Origin: Kiritimatiellaceae bacterium | GTDB lineage: Bacteria; Verrucomicrobiota; Kiritimatiellia; Kiritimatiellales; Tichowtungiaceae | Assembly: GCA_013141415.1 (NCBI GenBank) | Contig: JABFQY010000004.1 | Span: 1-50,149, forward strand | DNA: 50,149 nucleotides | Direction of reading: 5' to 3' | Shown here: in pieces, positions 25,073-33,926 of the stretch | Position numbering within the stretch: the first letter of the stretch is position 1 | Layout: the number at the start of each line of letters is the position of its first letter | The notes under the pieces: generated by a model | What the model was told of the DNA's origin: nothing | Seen by the model: only the letters and a program-made list of their open reading frames with translations | The model's database searches: none | Translations under genes and position numbers: made by a program

Positions 25073-26059
25073 TTAAGGCGCAAAGCGGTCGCGGCCACCG
25101 AAAAGGTTTTTGTCTGGATCGAATTCGACGTTCCGATCATTGAAAGTTGGATTCAGGTAATAGGTAAAATAGACGCCCAGATTTTTTTCGTCCGCGAAAT
25201 CGCAGATAATATCGCCGTAGATTTTGCCATATTTGGCTGAAATTATTTCTCCGCTTCCATTCACCACCGTTTGCGCGCGAAAGAAAAAGTTCATGTTCTC
25301 TCTTGGAGAAGGATTAATTCGCCCATCACGAGTCGGCGTGATTTTTCGCTCATAAATCCAGTTCGTTGCATAACCGAACTCTGAAGAAAAATATGGCGAA
25401 GCAAACATGCTTCTATCATTAAATTCAGGTTTAACCGGAATTTCAAACGTCTTAATCCCATCCTTTTGATTAGGGAAGGTTATCTCTAAAAATGAGTTCC
25501 GCTCTAAATTGGAGTCAAATTTCCCGGTTGCGAAAAAGAGCATATCCGTCCGGGAACCCTTCCCATAAGGGGAAACCCAATCGCCTTTTTCGAAATCGAA
25601 CCCAATCGGCTGATTGAGCGCAGGAATTACCGTTTCGACCTTCTTTACATACATCGGAACCGGATTTTTAATTCGCTTTAGAACCACCGTATTGGTCGGG
25701 TTCCACGGCTGCCAGCGATTGTTGATTACCGGCGGTTCAACCATTCCAAAAACATAACGCCCCTCCGTTTCGTAATATCCGCTCTTTTCCATAGAGTACC
25801 ACATGTCCATACAGGTAACCCCTTCAACGGCGCATAGTCCGTTCGTATCGGTTTCTCCCGTAATAATTCCCTGCTTTTCGGGATTATAATAAAAACCGGC
25901 CTGCACCTTGACCTGTGCAACGGAATTTTGCTCGTCGTCCAACACCCGAAAAGTGATCTTTGCCTTTCCGCCCTGCGTAACGGCAGTTCCATATTTTCCA
26001 GCATAACTTGATAGAGAGAACAGCCCTATCAACACTAATCCAATAATTATTTTTTTCAT
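25073..26059 (-). CDS. Secreted protein with an N-terminal Ig-like domain, unknown function
   Basis: 328 aa with a signal peptide (MKKIIIGLVLIGLFSLSSYAG). Residues about 30-110 look like a carboxypeptidase-regulatory/Ig-like beta domain (KITFRVLDDEQNSVAQVKVQ, ETDTNGLCAVEGVTCMDMWYSMEKSGYYET). The remainder is beta-rich with no motif I recognise. The ATG overlaps the stop of the 2554-aa gene by 4 nt (26056-26059) and GGAAGGTGG precedes it, so the two proteins are made together. Probably a periplasmic or extracellular partner of the giant protein. Confidence 0.75.
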   Translation of the reverse strand: MKKIIIGLVLIGLFSLSSYAGKYGTAVTQGGKAKITFRVLDDEQNSVAQVKVQAGFYYNPEKQGIITGETDTNGLCAVEGVTCMDMWYSMEKSGYYETEGRYVFGMVEPPVINNRWQPWNPTNTVVLKRIKNPVPMYVKKVETVIPALNQPIGFDFEKGDWVSPYGKGSRTDMLFFATGKFDSNLERNSFLEITFPNQKDGIKTFEIPVKPEFNDRSMFASPYFSSEFGYATNWIYERKITPTRDGRINPSPRENMNFFFRAQTVVNGSGEIISAKYGKIYGDIICDFADEKNLGVYFTYYLNPTFNDRNVEFDPDKNLFGGRDRFAP

Positions 26060-29000
26060 TTCAGACCACCTTCCAATGTCAGTTCGTTGAACAATTCGTA
26101 TGTGTATAAATAGGCAACGTCTTTACAGTCGCTGTGGAGCCACCGTTTTTTATAAACGGGATGATTCCTCGGCCAGCCATTTGCTTTAAGGGTGCTGATA
26201 TTAATGTTCTTCGCTGGAATAATTGCCTCGATGTTGGTTAACCCAACCGAAGGCGACATAGCAGAAATCCCCATGGCGAGCATTTGATTAACCTCGTTGG
26301 TGCCAAGGGTGCCTACATGAATATACCGGTCGGGGTAATGGCCAAACGCCGGGTCTTTTTGCCGTGCTGAAGCATCCAAAACGTTAGCTTCTTCGGCTGA
26401 ATAAGCCTTCAGCCCAAGCAGATTGTGATGAAAGCCCCATCCCCACCACTTGGTGGAGCCAATCGGCGACGGCAGTCCGGGAAAATCACGGCCTTTGAAC
26501 ACTTCCTGCTTTTGCCATGTGTACCGCTCCAATCCGTGAATTTCCGAACTGGGAAGCCAGATATCAAAATCAAATTCAACACCGGTCATCATGTTAACCG
26601 ACGCCTGATTGATTTCAAACACTTCATCCTCCGAACTGTAAAAGTTGTATGCAAACGGCACAACTGCGGCGAAACGTCCGCGCCAAGTCAGTTTCGCCCG
26701 TGTGTCGGGGAGTGAGTAAAGTTCATGGAAATTGGCCGACCACGTCTGCAGTGCATATCCGCGCCAGTCGGCGTGCAACATTGGATTGTTGTTCGCGGCG
26801 GCGTTGAATAGAGAACCATCAAAGGCCTCCGAAGCCACGGCGGCATCCAGCATCAGATATTTTTGCACACTCATGCCATAATCTTGAATTGCACTGGATA
26901 CGACCATGTTTCCAAGGCTGTGCGCCAGCATAATCTTTGATCCGCCGATTGATTCCACATAGTTTTTCAAATACGGCGCTGTTTGGAATGCGTGATTTAC
27001 ATTTCTTTGATACCAAGGGTCGACCACCCCGGATTCGTCACCGCGCCAAGTTATGGCGTGAAATCTGGCCTTCGACCCTGACCAGTAAAGGCGTTTAAAC
27101 ATTTCAGCTTGCCAGCCGCGTGAGGATTGTTCATCAACGCTGAATCCGTGCAAGAAAAAGAGATTTGTTGTACTGCACAGCGAATCAGGCCAGTTCGGCG
27201 CAGTACTTCGGTCATCAACATGTTTATCGCCTCCAATTTCCGGACGTAGATTTTTGTGGCGGAACATGTCTTCGACGCCGGAGAGGCGTAAGGGCAGTTC
27301 GGTTCGGGCGACGACGGTGTCGTTGGAGAGAACTTGAAGAATCAGCGGCGCAGTTGATGGTCGGATCGCCTCCATCAACAGAATGCCGTTGTTCGGATTT
27401 TCTATAATCCGTTCAATAAATTCGGAACTTAAGTCAACGCCGCCTGAGGTGATTTGGATGGCATCCGCATCGCGGACGTTCTGAGTGAAGTTGGAGCCGC
27501 AGGAGCTGATGTCGGTGATGAGGTAGTCTCCGGCGTTCGTTTTAGCCAAATCGGTATAAACAAACTGCAAGGCATTACTGGCCTGACTCAGCCGGTACGT
27601 AAACCCGTTGGTAACCGGACAACCGGCCAGCACCAAACCGATATCGAGCCAGACGGGGAAGAAGTCGGTCAGGTCGCAGCGCCCGTTGACTTTTTGATCT
27701 TTACAGTTTGGAGTGCGGCTCCTCGGTAACCAGCTTTCTTTCTGGCCGGGAATGTCGCTGTCACCTTCGGCGATATCGCCGGAGTCGCTGTCGTCGTTGA
27801 TCCAGAAGCGGAAAGGAAGTCCGTTGGTGGATTCGTTTTCATCGGCAAGGTCTATCTGCCGGTCACGGTTCCAGTCCGGAACCAGTTTTGGTTCGATCCG
27901 AACTTCAACGGAAAAACGGGGCATGTCGTTTTCAAAGTAGGAATAGCGGGTTACCGCATCTCCGCAATAGAGTCCCACGTACGAACCCCACGACCCGCAG
28001 GATGTCGGCCACAATGCTCCGACGTATGGGCCGTAGTAAGGCGCGTAAAAGCTCTCGTCGGCGTAATAGTCCAACCCCTGCTCCGCCGGCGAACCGGCGC
28101 CGGCGCCCACAACGAGTACAGCCAGATCGTTGGTACGCAATTCAGCAGAAATATCTTCCGCAGGTTCCGGCTGAGTTTCCCCGCGAGTATGAAAAGTAAT
28201 CGGCTGGCCGTTCGACGCCCTGTAAAGGCGGAGATTAGAAGAAGCGGAAAGGCAAATTCTCGGCGTGGGAGCATCCGGATGAATAATAATCCGTTTAAAA
28301 ACAACCAGCCCCGCCGCGTTCGTGTCCCCAAGACAGCCGGGCGTGTTGTTCAGCGGAACACTCATTCGCCGACCGTAAGCTCCGGCAGCGGCTCTTTTAA
28401 TTCTGTAATCCAGTGAATATGGATAAATGAAGCTCGAATCCTCGGCGACCAGCGCGGAAGTCCGCATGAGTCTTTGCTCATGGATCGAACCGTCCTGATT
28501 AACCGCGGTTATATCAGTTTTCCGGTATCTCGCCCCCGGTTCTCCGAAAAATTCTTTCAGAAAAACCACATAGTTGACTTCGGGTTTGTGTTCTGGACCA
28601 GGAACCGTACTGACAAACGCGGCCTCCGGGTTGCGCTTTGTAACCGCGCCCTGAAAAAGAAATTCGGGCGGAGAAACATTTATGTCTTTTGTATCTTTTG
28701 CAACACTCACACTGAACGATGGATAGCGGTGAAATTCATCACAGTTAAGTTGCCCGTTATCGTTGGCATCTCCGCCAGGTCCGCCATAACCGTCACACAT
28801 CAGCCAATCGTAACTGCTCCGGCCATCGCTGTCGCCGTAAATTTCGTTAACGGTCATTCCTGTGCCAGCACCGGGAGAGTCCGAGTTATATGGATCGCCA
28901 CCGCGGCGGTACTCCTTCAGGTTGACCAAGCCGTCGCCGTCCGGATCCAGCAGTGCATCGTCGACTAAAGGTTGCAGGCCGCGATCAAACTCCCACTTGT

Positions 29001-32000
29001 CCGGCATGCCGTCGTCGTCACTGTCCGCCTTAAGTGGATTGGTACTCCAAACCAATATTTCTTCCCCGTCATTTAGTCCATCATCATCGGTATCAGAAAC
29101 GTTCGGGTTGGTTCCGTAAACAAATATCTCATCCCAGTCACTCAACCCGTCACCGTCCGTGTCCGTGCAAAGCCGATCCGTGCCATAAAGAAGAATTTCA
29201 TCGCAATCACGCAGTCCGTCACCATCCGCATCGGTCGCCGGATCCAACGGATTTGTATCATACAGATAAACTTCATCGCCGTCGTTCAACCCGTCGCCGT
29301 CTGTATCCGCACGCTTCGAATCGGTATGGTGTATCCGGATCTCATCGGCGTCAGTCAGACCGTCAAAGTCGGTGTCTGGATTATTCGGATCGGTTCCGTA
29401 TACAACGATTTCCTCCCGGTCACTCAGTCCGTCGCTGTCCGTGTCAGCGCAAAGCGGGTGGGTGTTGTAACGGTACTCTTCGCGAACGGAAACCCCGTCC
29501 TGATCAAAATCCTCCCGACCGGAAGCGACGGTAATGTTGGTAAAATAGAAAATCTCCCACTTATCGCCCAATCCGTCGCCGTCCGTGTCGCTGTCGGAAA
29601 ATTCAAATACGCCGATATCAGTAACAGAGGAGTCTGCATCGTTACTCCAAAGCGGATGATCCCAGCGGGGATTTCCGGCGGGATCTTTCTCCGGCGCCCC
29701 TTGATCGCTGCCGTGATCAATGCAAGGAGAATTCGGCAACGGTTCACCGGTCACCGAGTTCAGCATTGGGTTGATGTGAATATTGTTTGTGCCTGTCACT
29801 TCCGGAAGACAGCAGAATTCAAAAACGGGTCTTATCACTTCGTAACTCCAGCCCCACCCGGTCACAGCAGGGTACGAGCCTTTTGAGTTTCCCCATAGAA
29901 TCGTATTCCGCACGGAAATGCCGGCATCCGCGCCGGTATTCGCGAAACCTAAAACTCCGAAACAGTCATTGCTGTATAGAGTGCAGTTTTGCAACCGGGC
30001 AGAGGCAGCCCCCATAAAATTAAACACGCCGACATCTTCACCGCCACTTATGCCGTTTTCCAGAAAAAGGCAATTGAGGAAATCGCTTTCTCCGTTCCAA
30101 ATATTAATCACCCCCTGCGATCCGGGGTTCCGCCGGAAGGTTGAATCAGAAACAGAAATTTCGGAATCACCGCCAGTGATCAGCGCCTCATGCAGCGGGT
30201 CGTTCTGCAGAAACAGACAGCGGTTTATCCGGACGGAACCGTTCTCCGCAGTCAATAGACTGCATGAGTTTCCGGTGAACGAACAGTCATCCATCCGGAG
30301 CGAAGAGTCATAGAAAAGCAGCCCGTGATGCCCCCGGTTGCCAGTCGCCGTGCTGTTGAGTATTTGCACGTCCGAGCTGTAAAAATGCAGCATGCCTCTT
30401 CTCGGATCAAAGGACGATGCCATGTGAGGGGAAAACGGCTCATTGCCGTCGAAAAGACAGTCCTTAAAAACGGCTCCCATATTCTCGCCGTAAACAGCGC
30501 TGGCGCCCCAAGCATTCGCCGTCACATTGGATCGGAAAATACAATTTTCGATTAAAAGATTTGAGTTCCGGCAAAAAACGGCACCACCGCACCACGACCA
30601 CGCTTGCCACGCTTCTGGGCCTATTGCCTCCGGCGTGTCCTGAAAAAACTGGAGTCCCCGCAGAATAAAAAATCCGGGTCGCGGATTTTTGAGGAATTCG
30701 TCCTGTTGCATATTTCCAAGGATAAGACTCCGCGCTTCATTTTCTCCGTCCAGAATACAATTTTCCGGGCCGCTCTCGGAGAAAAGCATGAACGGGTGTC
30801 CGAGTGAGTTCAGGTTTCTGTTTTCCGGTCCACAGTAAGTCCCGTCCGATATAGAAATAATGTCATAGTCGTTTATCAAAGAGAGAACCGACTGGATATT
30901 CGTGGCGGCGGTCATGTTGCTGTTAAACGGCGCAATATGCTGCCCGGAGAGCGACACATACCGGTCGGGCGGAGGAAAAGAATTTGCGTCAAACAAATCA
31001 GTGCCGTGCCTGCATTCATAGACATTCGGGAATCCGTCACCGTCGGAATCAATTAGCGCGTCCGATGGATCGAAAGGATCCAGACCGCGCCCCATCTCAA
31101 ACCGATCCGACATCCCGTCGCCGTCGGAATCGGGGCCAAAAATTATTTCTTCCGCGACGGACCATCCGTTGCTGTTCGCACTGGTCGCGTTCGGATTAAG
31201 TCCAAGGTAGGCCGCTTCGGCATAGGTAAAAACTCCGGTTCCTCCGACAAAACTTCCGCCGTCAGTAACCGTATCCGGCGTTCCAAACCATTTCATCTCC
31301 CAGATATCAGAGACGCCATCGCCATCCGCATCCGTATTCATTTCAACCGCCAGCGATGTTCGTCCTCTGATTTTCAAGGCGGCGAACTCGACGGAGCCGC
31401 TTTCCCACTGCGCCCCGATAATCGGGACGATTTCGCTGAAATCGATTGCTTTATAATTGTAGGAAATTCCACCGTCGGCACGCAGAACCATCTGAAAACT
31501 CAACCGGGAACTGTCCTCAAATGAAATAATGCACCGGTCGGTCTCGCTTTGCACATAAACAGCCGCATCAGGACTATTGATCAAATAGCATTCATGCCAA
31601 AAGGCGCAAAGGGTTCTCGGCGCAATCTGCGCCGAAGGAAGCGGAGCGATTCCCCACATCATCGGATATTCGTCGAGACTGACAAAGCCCTGTGCCGAAA
31701 CATAAATATTGGTGCTGGTGGTGCCAGCATACGGAAACTCGAAACCCAGCGGAACTGCGACGATGAAATTGTTGTATGTGGACGCGCGGATTTCTTCGCT
31801 GATGTCCTGTCCTGTCTGAGAAATGTCGATCCACTCATAATCGGTTGGCTTCATGGAGTACATTAAAGAGGAACTCAAATCCGTGGTGGCGAGCGGATCC
31901 GTTTTATAAATATAGATCTCCGCCCAGTCCGATAGGCCATCCGAATCCGTGTCGCTAAAGGACGGACTTAAACCGTACAGATATTTCTGCCGGTACGTCA

Positions 32001-33720
32001 GACTCCGCCCGGGGGTATCCGCAAGCTGGCCGCTGGAAACCGCATCAAGGCGTCCGAACCAGAGTTTTTCCCACCAATCCGGCAGGTCGTCTGTATCCAT
32101 GTCCACCCACTCATCCGCGCCCATGTCCGGAAGCGCATCGCGCAATCCGCCATTCAAATCGAAATTCGCCGCGTTTTCTCTGTTACCGCAGTTCACAACG
32201 GACGACTTTTCCGATGCCGTGTGCCACAACTGCACCAGTCGGGGGTTAACGTCGATGTTGGATGCACCGGAATAACCGTCCTCTATGCAGGAATACGAAA
32301 CCGTCGCACCGTAAATCTGGGCGTCACTTAAATCCGCCCGGTTACTCCACACCACGCAGTTAATAGCAGTTCCATTATAAATCGCACCGCCCCGCTCCCA
32401 GGCATGATTATTGAGCAATGTACAATGGTTCAATTCCGATCCGGCGGTCTCGCTGTAAACGGCACCACCCTGCAAAGCCTGATTGTCATTAAAAACACAG
32501 TTAAACACTTCCATTGTTTCGCTGCCGGCATAAATCGCACCGCCAGCAGTTTCCGCACGGTTAAAAGAAAACACACAGTTGCGTATAATTGATCCGGCTC
32601 CGGAAACATAAATTGCGCCGCCATTATCGGCAGAATAGCCGTTTTGCAGCGTCAGCCCGGCAAGAACCGGCCAGCCGTAAGTCGCATCAAACAGACGGCT
32701 TGATCCGTTGCCATCCAGCACGACGGTGCCGGGTGCTGCATAAATAAGAACGTTGGTTAAAGCCAACTCGGCCGCCGCCCCCATATTGTAAATTCCCGGC
32801 TCAATGAAAATGACCGGATATTCATTGTTCGCCACGGAATTTATGGCGGCTTGGATGTCCGTAAAGGTGCCGTCATGCCCGTTCAAACTGACGACTGCAT
32901 CCGGCACCGGCACCGCAACAGGATTCGATGGATCGGTGCTATGAAGATATTCATACAAGTTCGGAACTAAATCACCGTCCAGATCATTCATGGCGTCACG
33001 CGAATCACATGGATTCATCCCGTGATGCGCTTCAAAGCCGTCAGGAATCCCATCTGCATCGGTATCTGAGATCATGGGATTTGTACCGGCGAAAAATTCC
33101 TCGTGATTCGTCAGACCGTCGCCGTCAGGATCTGCTCCGGCATCATTCATCAGAGGATCCATTCCTGCGTTGAGTTCCCAAGCATCCGGCATTCCGTCGC
33201 CGTCGCTGTCTGAACAAAGAGGGTCAGTGCCCCACATATACTCCGTGCTGTTATCCAGCCCGTCGCTATCGGAATCCACAGCGCGATTCGGTATCAGCGG
33301 ATTCAGACTATGCGCAACTTTCCAACCATCGGAAATCCAGTCCCCGGCGCTGTCCCACTTGTCCGGAGATGTTTTGTAAACATATTTTTCGCGGGCATCC
33401 GGGATGCCGTCGCCGTCGCTGTCTATATCCATATTCCCGGCAACAAAAAATCCGCCGTTACTGATTCCGGTGTACCATCGGGCAGGATTTCCGTCGACCG
33501 GCCGCAGACTCACAGCGGCCACACGCCAATCGCCGGAAACAAGATTTGAACAGGTATAAATTTCTACGCGATTAGTAAATTCGCCGGGCGCAGACACGAC
33601 GATGCTCAAGCCGTTACTTTCAGCCTCGCCGCTGACAAGCAAGTCATCACTGCGAGCCGCAGTCACCAGACATAATCCCGCAACGGCAATACACAGGCCG
33701 AAAAGTTTCGCTTTATTCAT
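26056..33720 (-). CDS. Giant secreted TSP3 / beta-helix protein with C-terminal alpha/beta-hydrolase
   Basis: 2554 aa. ATG 33720 follows GGGGAATTA; a signal peptide ends near residue 24. Domains in order: calcium-binding thrombospondin type-3 repeats (about 97-275); right-handed beta-helix 1 (about 276-540, many NCVF/GGAIY turns); TSP3 (541-615); a beta-sandwich (616-795); TSP3 (796-925); beta-helix 2 (926-1375); a long regular TSP3 array (about 1378-1620, units like DTDGDGLSDWDEIFVYGTNP); an unassigned region with further Asp-rich loops; and a lipase-like alpha/beta-hydrolase from about 2185 (FFLHGF, then the nucleophile elbow AHSLGN with Ser near 2268). It is likely surface-exposed or secreted, with an elongated calcium-stiffened shaft. 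Substrate unknown: esterase, lipase or peptide-release activity are possible. Confidence 0.9.
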   Translation of the reverse strand: MNKAKLFGLCIAVAGLCLVTAARSDDLLVSGEAESNGLSIVVSAPGEFTNRVEIYTCSNLVSGDWRVAAVSLRPVDGNPARWYTGISNGGFFVAGNMDIDSDGDGIPDAREKYVYKTSPDKWDSAGDWISDGWKVAHSLNPLIPNRAVDSDSDGLDNSTEYMWGTDPLCSDSDGDGMPDAWELNAGMDPLMNDAGADPDGDGLTNHEEFFAGTNPMISDTDADGIPDGFEAHHGMNPCDSRDAMNDLDGDLVPNLYEYLHSTDPSNPVAVPVPDAVVSLNGHDGTFTDIQAAINSVANNEYPVIFIEPGIYNMGAAAELALTNVLIYAAPGTVVLDGNGSSRLFDATYGWPVLAGLTLQNGYSADNGGAIYVSGAGSIIRNCVFSFNRAETAGGAIYAGSETMEVFNCVFNDNQALQGGAVYSETAGSELNHCTLLNNHAWERGGAIYNGTAINCVVWSNRADLSDAQIYGATVSYSCIEDGYSGASNIDVNPRLVQLWHTASEKSSVVNCGNRENAANFDLNGGLRDALPDMGADEWVDMDTDDLPDWWEKLWFGRLDAVSSGQLADTPGRSLTYRQKYLYGLSPSFSDTDSDGLSDWAEIYIYKTDPLATTDLSSSLMYSMKPTDYEWIDISQTGQDISEEIRASTYNNFIVAVPLGFEFPYAGTTSTNIYVSAQGFVSLDEYPMMWGIAPLPSAQIAPRTLCAFWHECYLINSPDAAVYVQSETDRCIISFEDSSRLSFQMVLRADGGISYNYKAIDFSEIVPIIGAQWESGSVEFAALKIRGRTSLAVEMNTDADGDGVSDIWEMKWFGTPDTVTDGGSFVGGTGVFTYAEAAYLGLNPNATSANSNGWSVAEEIIFGPDSDGDGMSDRFEMGRGLDPFDPSDALIDSDGDGFPNVYECRHGTDLFDANSFPPPDRYVSLSGQHIAPFNSNMTAATNIQSVLSLINDYDIISISDGTYCGPENRNLNSLGHPFMLFSESGPENCILDGENEARSLILGNMQQDEFLKNPRPGFFILRGLQFFQDTPEAIGPEAWQAWSWCGGAVFCRNSNLLIENCIFRSNVTANAWGASAVYGENMGAVFKDCLFDGNEPFSPHMASSFDPRRGMLHFYSSDVQILNSTATGNRGHHGLLFYDSSLRMDDCSFTGNSCSLLTAENGSVRINRCLFLQNDPLHEALITGGDSEISVSDSTFRRNPGSQGVINIWNGESDFLNCLFLENGISGGEDVGVFNFMGAASARLQNCTLYSNDCFGVLGFANTGADAGISVRNTILWGNSKGSYPAVTGWGWSYEVIRPVFEFCCLPEVTGTNNIHINPMLNSVTGEPLPNSPCIDHGSDQGAPEKDPAGNPRWDHPLWSNDADSSVTDIGVFEFSDSDTDGDGLGDKWEIFYFTNITVASGREDFDQDGVSVREEYRYNTHPLCADTDSDGLSDREEIVVYGTDPNNPDTDFDGLTDADEIRIHHTDSKRADTDGDGLNDGDEVYLYDTNPLDPATDADGDGLRDCDEILLYGTDRLCTDTDGDGLSDWDEIFVYGTNPNVSDTDDDGLNDGEEILVWSTNPLKADSDDDGMPDKWEFDRGLQPLVDDALLDPDGDGLVNLKEYRRGGDPYNSDSPGAGTGMTVNEIYGDSDGRSSYDWLMCDGYGGPGGDANDNGQLNCDEFHRYPSFSVSVAKDTKDINVSPPEFLFQGAVTKRNPEAAFVSTVPGPEHKPEVNYVVFLKEFFGEPGARYRKTDITAVNQDGSIHEQRLMRTSALVAEDSSFIYPYSLDYRIKRAAAGAYGRRMSVPLNNTPGCLGDTNAAGLVVFKRIIIHPDAPTPRICLSASSNLRLYRASNGQPITFHTRGETQPEPAEDISAELRTNDLAVLVVGAGAGSPAEQGLDYYADESFYAPYYGPYVGALWPTSCGSWGSYVGLYCGDAVTRYSYFENDMPRFSVEVRIEPKLVPDWNRDRQIDLADENESTNGLPFRFWINDDSDSGDIAEGDSDIPGQKESWLPRSRTPNCKDQKVNGRCDLTDFFPVWLDIGLVLAGCPVTNGFTYRLSQASNALQFVYTDLAKTNAGDYLITDISSCGSNFTQNVRDADAIQITSGGVDLSSEFIERIIENPNNGILLMEAIRPSTAPLILQVLSNDTVVARTELPLRLSGVEDMFRHKNLRPEIGGDKHVDDRSTAPNWPDSLCSTTNLFFLHGFSVDEQSSRGWQAEMFKRLYWSGSKARFHAITWRGDESGVVDPWYQRNVNHAFQTAPYLKNYVESIGGSKIMLAHSLGNMVVSSAIQDYGMSVQKYLMLDAAVASEAFDGSLFNAAANNNPMLHADWRGYALQTWSANFHELYSLPDTRAKLTWRGRFAAVVPFAYNFYSSEDEVFEINQASVNMMTGVEFDFDIWLPSSEIHGLERYTWQKQEVFKGRDFPGLPSPIGSTKWWGWGFHHNLLGLKAYSAEEANVLDASARQKDPAFGHYPDRYIHVGTLGTNEVNQMLAMGISAMSPSVGLTNIEAIIPAKNINISTLKANGWPRNHPVYKKRWLHSDCKDVAYLYTYELFNELTLEGGLK
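28870..29590 (-). repeat. Tandem TSP3-coding repeats
   Basis: Within the giant gene, a run of about eight units of roughly 25-30 codons, each encoding D-(T/S)-D-x-D-G-L-x-D-x-(D/E)-E followed by (I/V)-x-x-Y-x-T-(D/N)-P. The DNA of neighbouring units is similar enough (GTCGCCGTCCGTGTCC-like blocks) to allow slippage or recombination, so the number of units could vary between strains. Confidence 0.8.
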
Positions 33721-33926
33721 TAATTCCCCGGACGCGCTTTACTTTGTTTTAAAGACTTCCGGCAAGCTATCTATCACCCCGTATTCCGTCAAGGCGCTTG
33801 TGTAAAGAATTTGTTAAAGTTGAATTGTGTGGCAAGAAATCGTCGAGGCGCCCTGCTTGACATGCCCGGGCGACCACCGCCTCATTAGTGTTGATTCCGG
33901 CTGGAATTAGCGGCTAAGCTCCCCGC
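33721..33926. promoter_or_regulatory. Divergent promoter region, giant protein / rnr
   Basis: 206 bp between divergent genes. TTGACG (minus strand, near 33794) and TTGACA (plus strand, near 33857) are possible -35 boxes, but neither has a clean -10 at 17 bp. No operator or repeat stands out. Confidence 0.4.
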
